A program made the translations under genes and the position numbers. From assembly GCA_946613705.1 (NCBI GenBank), contig CAMOFU010000016.1, positions 1 to 18,943 on the forward strand: a DNA stretch of 18,943 bases, read 5' to 3'. This document shows, piece after piece, positions 7,125-13,361 of the stretch. The notes under the pieces were generated by a model. It was not told where the DNA came from, did not search any database, and was given only the letters and a program-made list of their open reading frames with translations. The stretch's first letter is position 1. Each line of letters begins with the position of its first letter. The stretch comes from an uncultured Clostridia bacterium (lineage in GTDB: Bacteria; Bacillota; Clostridia; Oscillospirales; Ruminococcaceae).

Positions 7125-8255
7125 TTATCTTATTCTTGCCAAGCTGTTCATTGCATCAGTTACCGCGCCTATAAGCTCATCGATCTCATTTTCGGTGTTA
7201 TCCTCAGAAAAGCTTATCCTCAGCACGGAATCACGCAGCCTATCGGGAACGCCGAACTCCTTGATGACAGAGCTTTTCTTGCCCTTCGAGCAGGCAGAAC
7301 CGCTTGAAACATAGATCTCGCGCTGTTCAAGAAAATGAAGCAGCGGTTCGGATTTCAGTCCCTCGACGGCTATCGACACGATATACGGCGAGCTGTTGTC
7401 GGTACTGTTTACATAGATACCGTCTGTCTCACTGCACAGTCTGACGAGCCTGTCACGCAGCCGCGACACCTTCTCGTATCTCTCGGAGATGCCGACGGAA
7501 AGCTTTTCACACGCTGCGCCGAAGCCCATTATCAGCGGGACCGATTCGGTGCCCGAGCGGAAGCCCTTTTCCTGTCCGCCGCCGACGATAAGAGAAGGGA
7601 TATGCACTCCCCTTCTGATATACAGCGCCCCGATGCCCTTGGGTCCGTGTATCTTGTGTGCGCTCAGCGAGATCATATCTGCCGAAAGCTTTTTGACACT
7701 GATCGGAAGCTTCATAAAGCCCTGAACACAGTCGCAGTGAGTAAGCGTCTGCGGGAACTTCTTTTTGATCGCCGAAAACGCCTTGTCTATCGGGAGAATA
7801 CTGCCTGTTTCGTTATTGACGAGCATACAGGTCACAAGGCAGGTATTATCGTCAACGGCAGAAATGATATCCCCGACATGGAACCTGCCGTCGTCCGCGG
7901 GACGCACACGAACGATCTCAAAGCCGCTTTCACCGAGCTTGTCACAGCAGGCGGCTACCGACGGGTGCTCGACAGATGTGGTCACTATCCTTTTTTTGCG
8001 TTTGCCGACACTTGCAGCTGCCCCGAAGATGACCGTATTGCTGCTCTCGGTCGCGCAGGAGGTAAAGCAGATCTCATCGGGGGAAGCGCTAAGAGCACGG
8101 GCTATTGTCTCTCTTGCGTGCTCACGGTGCTGCTCTGCTTTGAGTCCGAGACCGTGGAGCGACGAGGGATTCCCGAAATCCTCCAGACCTCGCAGGACCG
8201 CATCTGCGCTCTCCCTGCACGGTTTAGTAGTCGCTGCATTGTCAAAATAAACCAA
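7125..8255 (-). CDS. Cysteine desulfurase (NifS/IscS-like), ThiI partner
   Basis: The 376-residue PLP enzyme starts with the classic YFDNAATT segment. His97 (VEHPS), Asp175 and Gln178 (HCDCVQ), the PLP lysine Lys201 (SAHKIHGPKG) and catalytic Cys322 (SSGSACSKG) are all present. It takes sulfur from cysteine, leaving alanine, and carries it as a persulfide. The position directly upstream of thiI resembles the NifZ-ThiI pair of Bacillus, which serves tRNA 4-thiouridine rather than iron-sulfur clusters. The start is a TTG at 8255, supported by AAGGAGA eight bases upstream and by the family N-terminus beginning there; no ATG is suitably placed. A good sigma-A promoter lies at 8297-8325. The family is certain; the choice between thiolation and Fe-S duty is inferred from the neighbour. 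Confidence 0.94.
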   Translation of the reverse strand: MVYFDNAATTKPCRESADAVLRGLEDFGNPSSLHGLGLKAEQHREHARETIARALSASPDEICFTSCATESSNTVIFGAAASVGKRKKRIVTTSVEHPSVAACCDKLGESGFEIVRVRPADDGRFHVGDIISAVDDNTCLVTCMLVNNETGSILPIDKAFSAIKKKFPQTLTHCDCVQGFMKLPISVKKLSADMISLSAHKIHGPKGIGALYIRRGVHIPSLIVGGGQEKGFRSGTESVPLIMGFGAACEKLSVGISERYEKVSRLRDRLVRLCSETDGIYVNSTDNSSPYIVSIAVEGLKSEPLLHFLEQREIYVSSGSACSKGKKSSVIKEFGVPDRLRDSVLRISFSEDNTENEIDELIGAVTDAMNSLARIR

Positions 8256-8296
8256 TTGAAGTCTCTCCTTAATGCTTTACATAATTATACTATTAT

Positions 8297-8325
8297 ATTA
8301 TACCACAATAATACACTTTTTGCAA
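8297..8325 (-). promoter_or_regulatory. Sigma-A promoter for cysteine desulfurase-thiI
   Basis: On the minus strand TTGCAA (8320-8325) and a perfect TATAAT (8297-8302) are separated by 17 bp. The start of transcription would fall about 35 bases before the TTG start codon. Confidence 0.75.
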
Positions 8326-8360
8326 TAGCGAATAAGTTGAAATTTTTGTGATAAACTAAC

Positions 8361-8389
8361 GAATAACCAAAAGATATTTCAGCATAATA
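8361..8389 (+). promoter_or_regulatory. Sigma-G-like promoter upstream of ypeB
   Basis: GAATA (8361-8365), 17 bp, CATAATA (8383-8389). This fits the forespore sigma-G pattern known from Bacillus (-35 GHATR, -10 CATWHTA, about 17-18 bp apart). No better sigma-A match lies in the gap on this strand. The leader would be about 120 nt and would include both palindromes described next. Confidence 0.45.
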
Positions 8390-8431
8390 GTAACAGAGAA
8401 AACATCGGTCAACGGCAAGCAGGGTAAAAAG

Positions 8432-8462
8432 TTGTACAGATAAAGATAATACATCTGTACAA
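8432..8462 (+). promoter_or_regulatory. Inverted repeat with TGTACA arms upstream of ypeB
   Basis: Perfect 10-bp arms TTGTACAGAT (8432-8441) and ATCTGTACAA (8453-8462) around an 11-nt spacer. Its right part overlaps TACATCTGTA (8450-8459), which has the TACANNTGTA form known for CopY/BlaI-type operators, and TACA-N6-TGTA at 8458-8471. Confidence 0.55.
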
Positions 8463-8485
8463 ATGTTTGTATATATAAGTATATG

Positions 8486-8503
8486 AGTACAGAAATCTGT
8501 ACT
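8486..8503 (+). promoter_or_regulatory. 18-bp palindrome abutting the ypeB ribosome site
   Basis: AGTACAGA-AA-TCTGTACT is a perfect dyad with core TACA-N6-TGTA (8488-8501). It ends directly at the ribosome site AAGGAGG (8504-8510). It could be a protein operator or, in the transcript, a hairpin next to the ribosome site; the two-base loop makes the hairpin reading less comfortable. Confidence 0.55.
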
Positions 8504-8514
8504 AAGGAGGACTC

Positions 8515-9849
8515 ATGAAAAGACGCACTATCGTAAAGCTTTTCTCGTTTGCGGCAGCTGCGGCAATGATGCTGCTGGCGAGAAATCTTATACTGATGAA
8601 GGAACGCAGCACAGCGCTGATGACAGTAAAGAACGGATACAACAGAGCGATCGAGGAGCTTTCGACTGCTGCTGACAACATCTCAAACACACTGCGAAAG
8701 GAGCTGTTTGCAGGGACAGCGGATATGCATTCAAAGCTGTCTCAGCAGCTGTGGAGGGACTCATCGACCGCGAAGGCAGCGCTCTCTCAGCTGCCGATCG
8801 AAAACACTCAGCTTGAAAACACTTACAAATTTCTGTCACAGGTGGGGAACTACTCGCTTGCGATGAGCGAGAAGATACGCGAGGGTGAGAAGATAACCGA
8901 CGAGGAATATGAAAAGCTTTCGCAGCTGTATGAGTTTTCAAAGCAGCTTTGCGATGATATGTGGAAACTCGAAAACAGTACAGCCATGGGAGAGATATCG
9001 CTGGAAAATGCGGGCGATGAGGACAACAGCGAAGATGCTCCGCCGACTGTGACCGAGGGCTTTGAGGACTTTGAGGAGGGCTTTGATTCCTACCCGACGC
9101 TGGTATATGACGGACCTTTTTCAGATCACATTATGGAAAAATCGCCTATCATGACAAATGCCAAGGAGGAGATCTCCAAGGACAGGGCACGCGAACGCGC
9201 TGCTATGGCGCTTGACACAGATATCGGCAGGCTCACCGAAACGATCGAGGAGGACGGGAAAATGCCCTCGTATATCTTTTCGGACGAGGACGGTACGGTC
9301 ACCTGCGCTGTAACCAAGCAGGGCGGATATATCTCTTATTTCCTGAAAAGCCGCGACGTTATGACCGAAAGCATCTCGACCGAGCAGGCGCTCGAAAACA
9401 CTGACAAGTGTCTTGACGATATCGGAATAGACAATATGCAGCGCACCTACTATGAAAAAATCAGCCACATCATGACAGTCAATTATGCTTATCACGAGGG
9501 CGATATCTGCTGCTACACCGATCTTATAAAGGTATCGTGCGCAATGGATACGGGTGAGATAGTCGGTTATGACGCAAGAGGTTATCTTGTCAACCACCAG
9601 CGAAGGATATACTCGCAGAAGCGGCTGTCCGTGCTCGATGTCAAAGAAAAGATAAGCCCGAAGCTAAAGGTTTTGTCGCGCGGACTTGCAGTTATCCCGA
9701 GCGAGGCGCAGGACGAGCTGCTCTGCTATGAATTCAAGTGCGAGGCAGAAGACGGAACTCATGTGCTTGTGTATTTCAATGCATTCACAGGCAAGGAAGA
9801 ACAGATACTGATCCTGTATGAAAGCGAGAGCGGCACATTGACTATGTAG
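8515..9849 (+). CDS. ypeB: Germination protein YpeB
   Basis: The 444-residue protein matches YpeB in length and in many segments: a membrane anchor at about 6-26, then NGYNRAIEEL, a Trp-Arg-Asp-Ser region, LSQLPIENTQLENTYKFLSQ, and an acidic linker (about 160-205). The C-terminal half holds PepSY-type repeats with GEIVGYDARGYLVNHQRR and ELLCYEF near the end. In Bacillus, YpeB is made in the forespore and is needed for SleB to be present and stable in the spore, where SleB hydrolyses cortex at germination. Here sleB is not the neighbour: a SleB-like gene lies about 5 kb away on the other strand. The ATG is seven-plus bases after AAGGAGG (8504-8510), which directly follows an 18-bp palindrome. 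The family call is strong; a spore role assumes that this organism sporulates. Confidence 0.92.
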   Translation: MKRRTIVKLFSFAAAAAMMLLARNLILMKERSTALMTVKNGYNRAIEELSTAADNISNTLRKELFAGTADMHSKLSQQLWRDSSTAKAALSQLPIENTQLENTYKFLSQVGNYSLAMSEKIREGEKITDEEYEKLSQLYEFSKQLCDDMWKLENSTAMGEISLENAGDEDNSEDAPPTVTEGFEDFEEGFDSYPTLVYDGPFSDHIMEKSPIMTNAKEEISKDRARERAAMALDTDIGRLTETIEEDGKMPSYIFSDEDGTVTCAVTKQGGYISYFLKSRDVMTESISTEQALENTDKCLDDIGIDNMQRTYYEKISHIMTVNYAYHEGDICCYTDLIKVSCAMDTGEIVGYDARGYLVNHQRRIYSQKRLSVLDVKEKISPKLKVLSRGLAVIPSEAQDELLCYEFKCEAEDGTHVLVYFNAFTGKEEQILILYESESGTLTM

Positions 9850-9884
9850 ATCATGAAGCAAATATATGAAAGCGAGGAATCAAT

Positions 9885-10502
9885 ATGTCAACCGAATTCA
9901 AAAACAGTAAGACCAAAGAGAACCTGATGCGTGCATTTGCAGGCGAGGCGCTTTCGTGCAGCCGCTACAAGATCGCAGAAAAGAAATGCCGATCAAAGCA
10001 GCTGTTCGTGCTTGCAAATCTCTTCAAATTCACCGCAGCGCAGGAAAAGATCCATGCCGAGGTGTTCTACACGCATCTGAAGGAGTGCGGCTGTGAGCCT
10101 GTGAGCATAAACGCAGGATTCCCGACCGAATGCTCCGATGAGCCGCTCGAGCTGCTTCGCCACTCTGCCGAAAACGAGCATAAGGAGACAGAGGAGGTAT
10201 ATCCCGAATTTGCCGAAACAGCTCGCAGCGAGGGCTTTGCCGATATCGCGCAGGACTTTGAGAACATTGCAGCCATTGAGCGCACCCACGGCGAACGCTA
10301 CCGCCACTATGCTTCCCTGCTGGACGGCGGAAAGCTGTTCGGCGGCGGCGGTCAGGAGGACTGGCTCTGTCTCAACTGCGGCTATATCCACAATGGGTCG
10401 GATGCACCCGAGACCTGCCCTGTCTGCAAGCAGCCGCAGGGCTGGTTCATTCGCCTTTCCGAGAGCCCCTGGGGATTATGCGGCGGTGATAGCAGGTGCT
10501 GA
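9885..10502 (+). CDS. rbr: Rubrerythrin (ferritin-like plus rubredoxin domain)
   Basis: The 205-residue protein has a ferritin-like four-helix domain with diiron ligands expected at Glu21, Glu54, His57, Glu98 and, near the end, Glu132 and His135. A C-terminal rubredoxin-like domain follows, with CLNC (162-165) and CPVC (178-181) knuckles for one iron. Rubrerythrins reduce hydrogen peroxide in the cytoplasm of anaerobes using electrons from NAD(P)H via rubredoxin-type partners. A short extra tail ending in two more cysteines (near 198 and 205) follows the usual end. GAGGAA precedes the ATG. The gene starts 35 bp after ypeB; TTGACT at 9838-9843 with AATATA at 9861-9866 (17 bp) is a weak possible own promoter, otherwise it is co-transcribed with ypeB. 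A strong terminator follows at 10587. Confidence 0.94.
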   Translation: MSTEFKNSKTKENLMRAFAGEALSCSRYKIAEKKCRSKQLFVLANLFKFTAAQEKIHAEVFYTHLKECGCEPVSINAGFPTECSDEPLELLRHSAENEHKETEEVYPEFAETARSEGFADIAQDFENIAAIERTHGERYRHYASLLDGGKLFGGGGQEDWLCLNCGYIHNGSDAPETCPVCKQPQGWFIRLSESPWGLCGGDSRC

Positions 10503-10514
10503 CCGCTAATATTG

Positions 10515-10537
10515 CAGCAGCTTTCTTCTGGCTGCTG
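10515..10537 (+). other. Small hairpin after rubrerythrin
   Basis: CAGCAGC (10515-10521) and GCTGCTG (10531-10537) form a 7-bp stem with a 9-nt loop a few bases after the stop codon. No T run follows, so it is not a terminator by itself; it may protect the 3' end. Confidence 0.4.
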
Positions 10538-10586
10538 ATGGTTTATGAATACGAACACAGGCAGGACTGATATTCTCGCTGCCCGT

Positions 10587-10631
10587 GCCCCGTTCGTCAG
10601 GCAGATGCGTGCGAACGGGGCTTTTGTGTTT
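10587..10631 (+). terminator. Strong intrinsic terminator of the ypeB-rbr unit
   Basis: Perfect 10-bp GC-rich arms GCCCCGTTCG (10587-10596) and CGAACGGGGC (10612-10621) with a 15-nt loop, followed by a T-rich run TTTTGTGTTT. Confidence 0.9.
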
Positions 10632-10642
10632 CGGTAAAAATA

Positions 10643-10657
10643 TATCGAATAACGATA
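10643..10657 (+). promoter_or_regulatory. TATCG-N5-CGATA dyad upstream of the DUF2975 operon
   Basis: Perfect 5-bp arms TATCG (10643-10647) and CGATA (10653-10657), ending eight bases before the -35 box. Its position suits a binding site for the YozG-like HTH protein encoded in the same operon; this is inferred from position alone. Confidence 0.45.
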
Positions 10658-10665
10658 AATTTTTA

Positions 10666-10694
10666 TTGACAAATAATTATCCGTATGATATAAT
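10666..10694 (+). promoter_or_regulatory. Consensus sigma-A promoter of the DUF2975 operon
   Basis: TTGACA (10666-10671), 17 bp, TATAAT (10689-10694): a perfect match in both boxes and spacing. A promoter this strong would normally need repression, in line with the HTH gene in the operon. Confidence 0.9.
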
Positions 10695-10745
10695 ACATAT
10701 ATAACAGATGCAAAACAAATACTCTCGGGAGGTACTGAAACGACA

Positions 10746-11204
10746 ATGTGGACAAAGAACAGATCGCTGATGCTTTCAAGGATACTCACAATTGCTGCCG
10801 CTGCTGCTGCGGTTGTGCTTGTATTTTTCATACCCCGCTTTGCAGAATGGTATGATGAGATAAGTGTCGGTCACGGAATTATAGACGGTGATATCAAGCT
10901 CCCGCTTACAGTTACGCTCTGCTGCACGACGGGCTTGTTCCTTGCGGTGCTGACGGCGCTGCACATACTGCTCGGCGGCATCTCACGCAATGAGGTGTTC
11001 ACCGACCGCAACACGCTTTGCCTGCGGATCATCTCGTGGTGCTGTATACTTGCGGGTGCTGCGTTTTTCATATTCGGACTTTGGCGGTTCATTTTCATGG
11101 CTGCGGGTGCCCTTGCGGTATTCTTCGGACTGATAATGAGGGTGCTGAAAAACGTCTTCGCTGCTGCGGTCGAGCTTAAAGACGAGAACGACTACACTGT
11201 CTGA
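10746..11204 (+). CDS. DUF2975 family membrane protein
   Basis: The 152-residue protein has four predicted membrane helices (about 12-29, 54-77, 96-113 and 114-134). The VFTDRNTLCLR segment after helix two and the C-terminal ELKDENDYTV end are typical of DUF2975. The function of the family is unknown. It is very often followed by a small YozG-like HTH protein, as here (12-bp gap), so membrane protein and regulator probably form one functional pair. GGGAGG lies about 13 bases before the ATG, a little far, but no better start is present. First gene of a four-gene unit driven by a consensus promoter. Confidence 0.85.
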   Translation: MWTKNRSLMLSRILTIAAAAAAVVLVFFIPRFAEWYDEISVGHGIIDGDIKLPLTVTLCCTTGLFLAVLTALHILLGGISRNEVFTDRNTLCLRIISWCCILAGAAFFIFGLWRFIFMAAGALAVFFGLIMRVLKNVFAAAVELKDENDYTV

Positions 11205-11216
11205 CGGAGGGGCAAG

Positions 11217-11441
11217 ATGGGAATAATAGTAAACCTTGATGTTATGATGGCTAAGCGAAAGATAAGCTCGGGCGAGCTTGCCGAGAGGATCGGCATTACG
11301 CAGGCAAACCTTTCGATACTTAAAACAGGCAAGGCAAAAGCGGTGCGGTTCTCTACCCTGCAAAAGCTCTGCGAGGTGCTGGACTGCCAGCCCGGTGATA
11401 TTTTGGAGTACAAAAAAGAGGACAGCATTGAAGACCAATGA
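11217..11441 (+). CDS. YozG-like Cro/C1-type HTH regulator
   Basis: The 74-residue protein is almost entirely one XRE-type helix-turn-helix. ISSGELAERIGITQANLSIL holds the recognition helix region (about residues 16-35), followed by KTGKAKAVRFSTLQKLCEVL and the CQPGDILEY ending typical of the YozG-like (HTH_26) group. It has no sensor domain, so the signal probably comes from the DUF2975 membrane partner or another factor. GGAGGGG lies six bases before the ATG. The likely target is its own promoter, where a TATCG-N5-CGATA dyad sits just upstream of the -35 box. The family call is firm; the target is inference. Confidence 0.93.
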   Translation: MGIIVNLDVMMAKRKISSGELAERIGITQANLSILKTGKAKAVRFSTLQKLCEVLDCQPGDILEYKKEDSIEDQ

Positions 11442-11459
11442 GATCATGGAGGTGCTTGT

Positions 11460-11780
11460 GTGACTATCAGAAGGCTAAAAACAGCCGCCCTGATAACGGC
11501 TTTGTCTCTGACCGTTTCGCTGGGACTGATCTGCTTCGGAGAATGGTGCGGGATAACCGCATTTGAGGACCCGAGCCGATATCCGATACGCTATCCGCTT
11601 TCAGCTGCGGGAATGATGCTCTCATTGCTGCTGTTGATACTGCTGACCGCGTTATGCTGCCGCCTGCGTCCAAAGCGAGGTGAGCTTGCCGCAGTGATAG
11701 TTCTGCCGATACTGCTTGTCTTTCCGCTATCTTATCTCTGGTACAGTGCAGGTGAGCTCATCTCGGGAATATGGAGGTAG
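11460..11780 (+). CDS. Small three-helix membrane protein, unknown
   Basis: The 106-residue product begins at a GTG (11460) with GGAGG five bases upstream. Three hydrophobic helices are evident (about 8-27, 47-68, 75-96), with a short loop containing Glu/Asp/Arg and Tyr-Pro pairs between the first two. I do not recognise the family. It lies 18 bp after the HTH gene and 34 bp before the next small membrane protein, in the same operon. The reading frame, ribosome site and clean hydrophobic pattern support a real gene. Confidence 0.75.
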   Translation: MTIRRLKTAALITALSLTVSLGLICFGEWCGITAFEDPSRYPIRYPLSAAGMMLSLLLLILLTALCCRLRPKRGELAAVIVLPILLVFPLSYLWYSAGELISGIWR

Positions 11781-11814
11781 ACCGCTTATCGTTCAAAAGG
11801 AGGTTCGGATACTT

Positions 11815-12159
11815 ATGGCAGATCAACTGCTTATGTTTTTATTTATCGCTGTTATCGGCGGGGTGTCGGCGGTATGGGCATTTGTATGGATAAAGACCTT
11901 TAACGGTGACAGTGTACTGTCACTCATCGGGCATACGGTGCTGTTCTCATTTCTGTCGCTGTTCATACTGTATCTTATCGCATCGCTGATGTTTTCGGGA
12001 GTTGACGAAACCTACTCATTCTCAAACAAAAGCGCATTGGGACTCGGATTTTTCGGGATAGCAAGCATATTCATCATAGCCTGCCTGATAGCTTTTTTTT
12101 CGACTATAGGAAAGCTGCTTGACAATAATAATAATAATAAGGATAATAAGGAGCAGTAA
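11815..12159 (+). CDS. Small three-helix membrane protein with Asn-rich tail, unknown
   Basis: The 114-residue protein has three predicted membrane helices (about 5-26, 36-59, 74-97) and a hydrophilic C-terminal tail of five consecutive Asn followed by KDNKEQ. The Asn run is encoded by an AAT microsatellite. The ATG at 11815 is chosen because AAGGAGG lies about 11 bases upstream; an earlier ATG at 11716 would overlap the previous gene by 65 bp and add a non-membrane stretch with no ribosome site. Family not recognised. It is the last gene of the DUF2975 operon; the terminator stem begins inside the final codons. Confidence 0.75.
   Translation: MADQLLMFLFIAVIGGVSAVWAFVWIKTFNGDSVLSLIGHTVLFSFLSLFILYLIASLMFSGVDETYSFSNKSALGLGFFGIASIFIIACLIAFFSTIGKLLDNNNNNKDNKEQ
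12123..12140 (+). repeat. AAT microsatellite
   Basis: About six tandem AAT units coding for the Asn run near the end of the preceding membrane protein. Length change in steps of three bases would keep the frame. Confidence 0.7.
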
Positions 12160-12173
12160 AATGCTCCTTTTTT
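12149..12173 (+). terminator. Terminator of the DUF2975 operon, overlapping the last stop codon
   Basis: AGGAGCA (12149-12155) and TGCTCCT (12162-12168) with a 6-nt loop that contains the TAA stop (12157-12159), followed by six T. Confidence 0.8.
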
Positions 12174-12269
12174 ATTGGAGGGAGATCGGATAAAGCTCGG
12201 CACTATAATACAAATACAAATAATAATAAATCGATATCATTTTTTTAATTATTTTTAAGCCTCACTGTT

Positions 12270-12275
12270 TATAAT
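12270..12275 (+). promoter_or_regulatory. Possible -10 box of the GT2-GtrA operon
   Basis: A perfect TATAAT stands 54 bases before the start codon. No clear -35 box is found 16-18 bp upstream; that stretch is a run of A and T, which may act as an UP-like or weak -35 region. Confidence 0.4.
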
Positions 12276-12329
12276 AAGATCACAGACAGAAACAAACAGA
12301 ACGGAGACAACAACAGGGAGGCGATAGTT

Positions 12330-13361
12330 ATGATCGGGAAAAAGATCGCAGTCATACCCGCATATAAGCCCGACAGCAAGCTTACCGATGTGGTAAGGCA
12401 GCTCAGCGCGAGCGGGTTTTCGGTGGTGGTAGTGGACGACGGCAGCGGCAGCGGGTATTCGGACTTGTTTGCCGAGACAGAATGCTATGCCGAGGTGCTG
12501 ACCCACAAGCTCAACCGCGGAAAGGGAGAGGCTCTTAAAACAGGCTTCCGCTATGTGAAGGAGCATTTTGAGCCGCCGTACACCGTTGTGACCGCCGATG
12601 CAGACGGTCAGCACGCTTTTGATGATATCGTTCGGGTGAGTGCGGCTGCAGAGAAGGATCCCGAAGCACTCGTGCTCGGAAGCAGAAAATTTGAGGGCAA
12701 AGTACCGCTGAGAAGCCTGTTCGGGAACAGCGTTACAAGGCTTGTATATCGGCTTGCATCGGGCATAAGAGTCAGCGATACGCAAACAGGGCTGCGCGGT
12801 TTCAGCGACCGCCTGACGGACATTATGACAGGCATCTCGGGCAGCCGATACGAGTACGAGATGAATGTACTCATGGAGCTGCCGCGGCAGGGTATACCGG
12901 TCACCGAGATACCGATAGAGACGGTGTACATCGACGGCAACCGCTCCTCGCACTTCAACACCGTCAAGGATTCTTACCGTATCTACAAAGAGATACTCAA
13001 ATTCTCCGCCGCATCGTTCGCAAGCTTTCTCATTGATTACGGGCTTTACTGCCTGCTGACGTTTCTTACGGGCTTTACCGTATTCCCGAACATCACGGCA
13101 AGGATAGTCAGCAGCATCTTCAATTTCAATCTCAACAAGCGTATGGTGTTCAGGTCTAAGGAGAAGACATCGGTATCGGCAGTGAAATACTTTTTGCTTG
13201 CAGCTGCGATACTGATATGCAACACACTGCTGCTGAAGCTGCTCACCGTGATAGGGCTCAACAGATTCATAGCGAAGATCTTCGTTGAATGCATACTGTT
13301 TGCGGTAAGCTATATCGTACAGCACAGATATATTTTCGGAAGGGAGCGTGCGTCGGCATGA
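12330..13361 (+). CDS. Glycosyltransferase family 2 fused to GtrA membrane domain
   Basis: The 343-residue protein has a cytoplasmic GT2 domain of the dolichol/polyprenyl-phosphate sugar synthase type (about 4-215): DDGS at 36-39, DADGQH at 90-95, DTQTGLRGF at 150-158 and RYEYEMNVL at 173-181. A C-terminal GtrA-like domain with four membrane helices follows (about 224-338). Such enzymes move a sugar from a nucleotide donor to a polyprenyl phosphate, and GtrA-type domains are thought to take part in flipping the lipid-linked sugar. The fusion is common in Firmicutes. GGGAGG lies eight bases before the ATG. It overlaps the phosphodiester glycosidase gene by four bases (ATGA), showing a tight operon. 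The sugar and the acceptor glycan cannot be told from the sequence. Confidence 0.93.
   Translation: MIGKKIAVIPAYKPDSKLTDVVRQLSASGFSVVVVDDGSGSGYSDLFAETECYAEVLTHKLNRGKGEALKTGFRYVKEHFEPPYTVVTADADGQHAFDDIVRVSAAAEKDPEALVLGSRKFEGKVPLRSLFGNSVTRLVYRLASGIRVSDTQTGLRGFSDRLTDIMTGISGSRYEYEMNVLMELPRQGIPVTEIPIETVYIDGNRSSHFNTVKDSYRIYKEILKFSAASFASFLIDYGLYCLLTFLTGFTVFPNITARIVSSIFNFNLNKRMVFRSKEKTSVSAVKYFLLAAAILICNTLLLKLLTVIGLNRFIAKIFVECILFAVSYIVQHRYIFGRERASA

Noticed and set aside
7335..8351. Open frame of 338 codons on the plus strand opposite the cysteine desulfurase
   Set aside because: The minus strand holds all catalytic motifs of a cysteine desulfurase; the plus frame has none and runs across its promoter.
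12255..13325. Long open frame (356 codons) on the minus strand opposite the GT2-GtrA gene
   Set aside because: It lies antisense to a gene with clear GT2 and GtrA motifs, has no recognisable motif and no ribosome site, and arises from codon bias on the sense strand.
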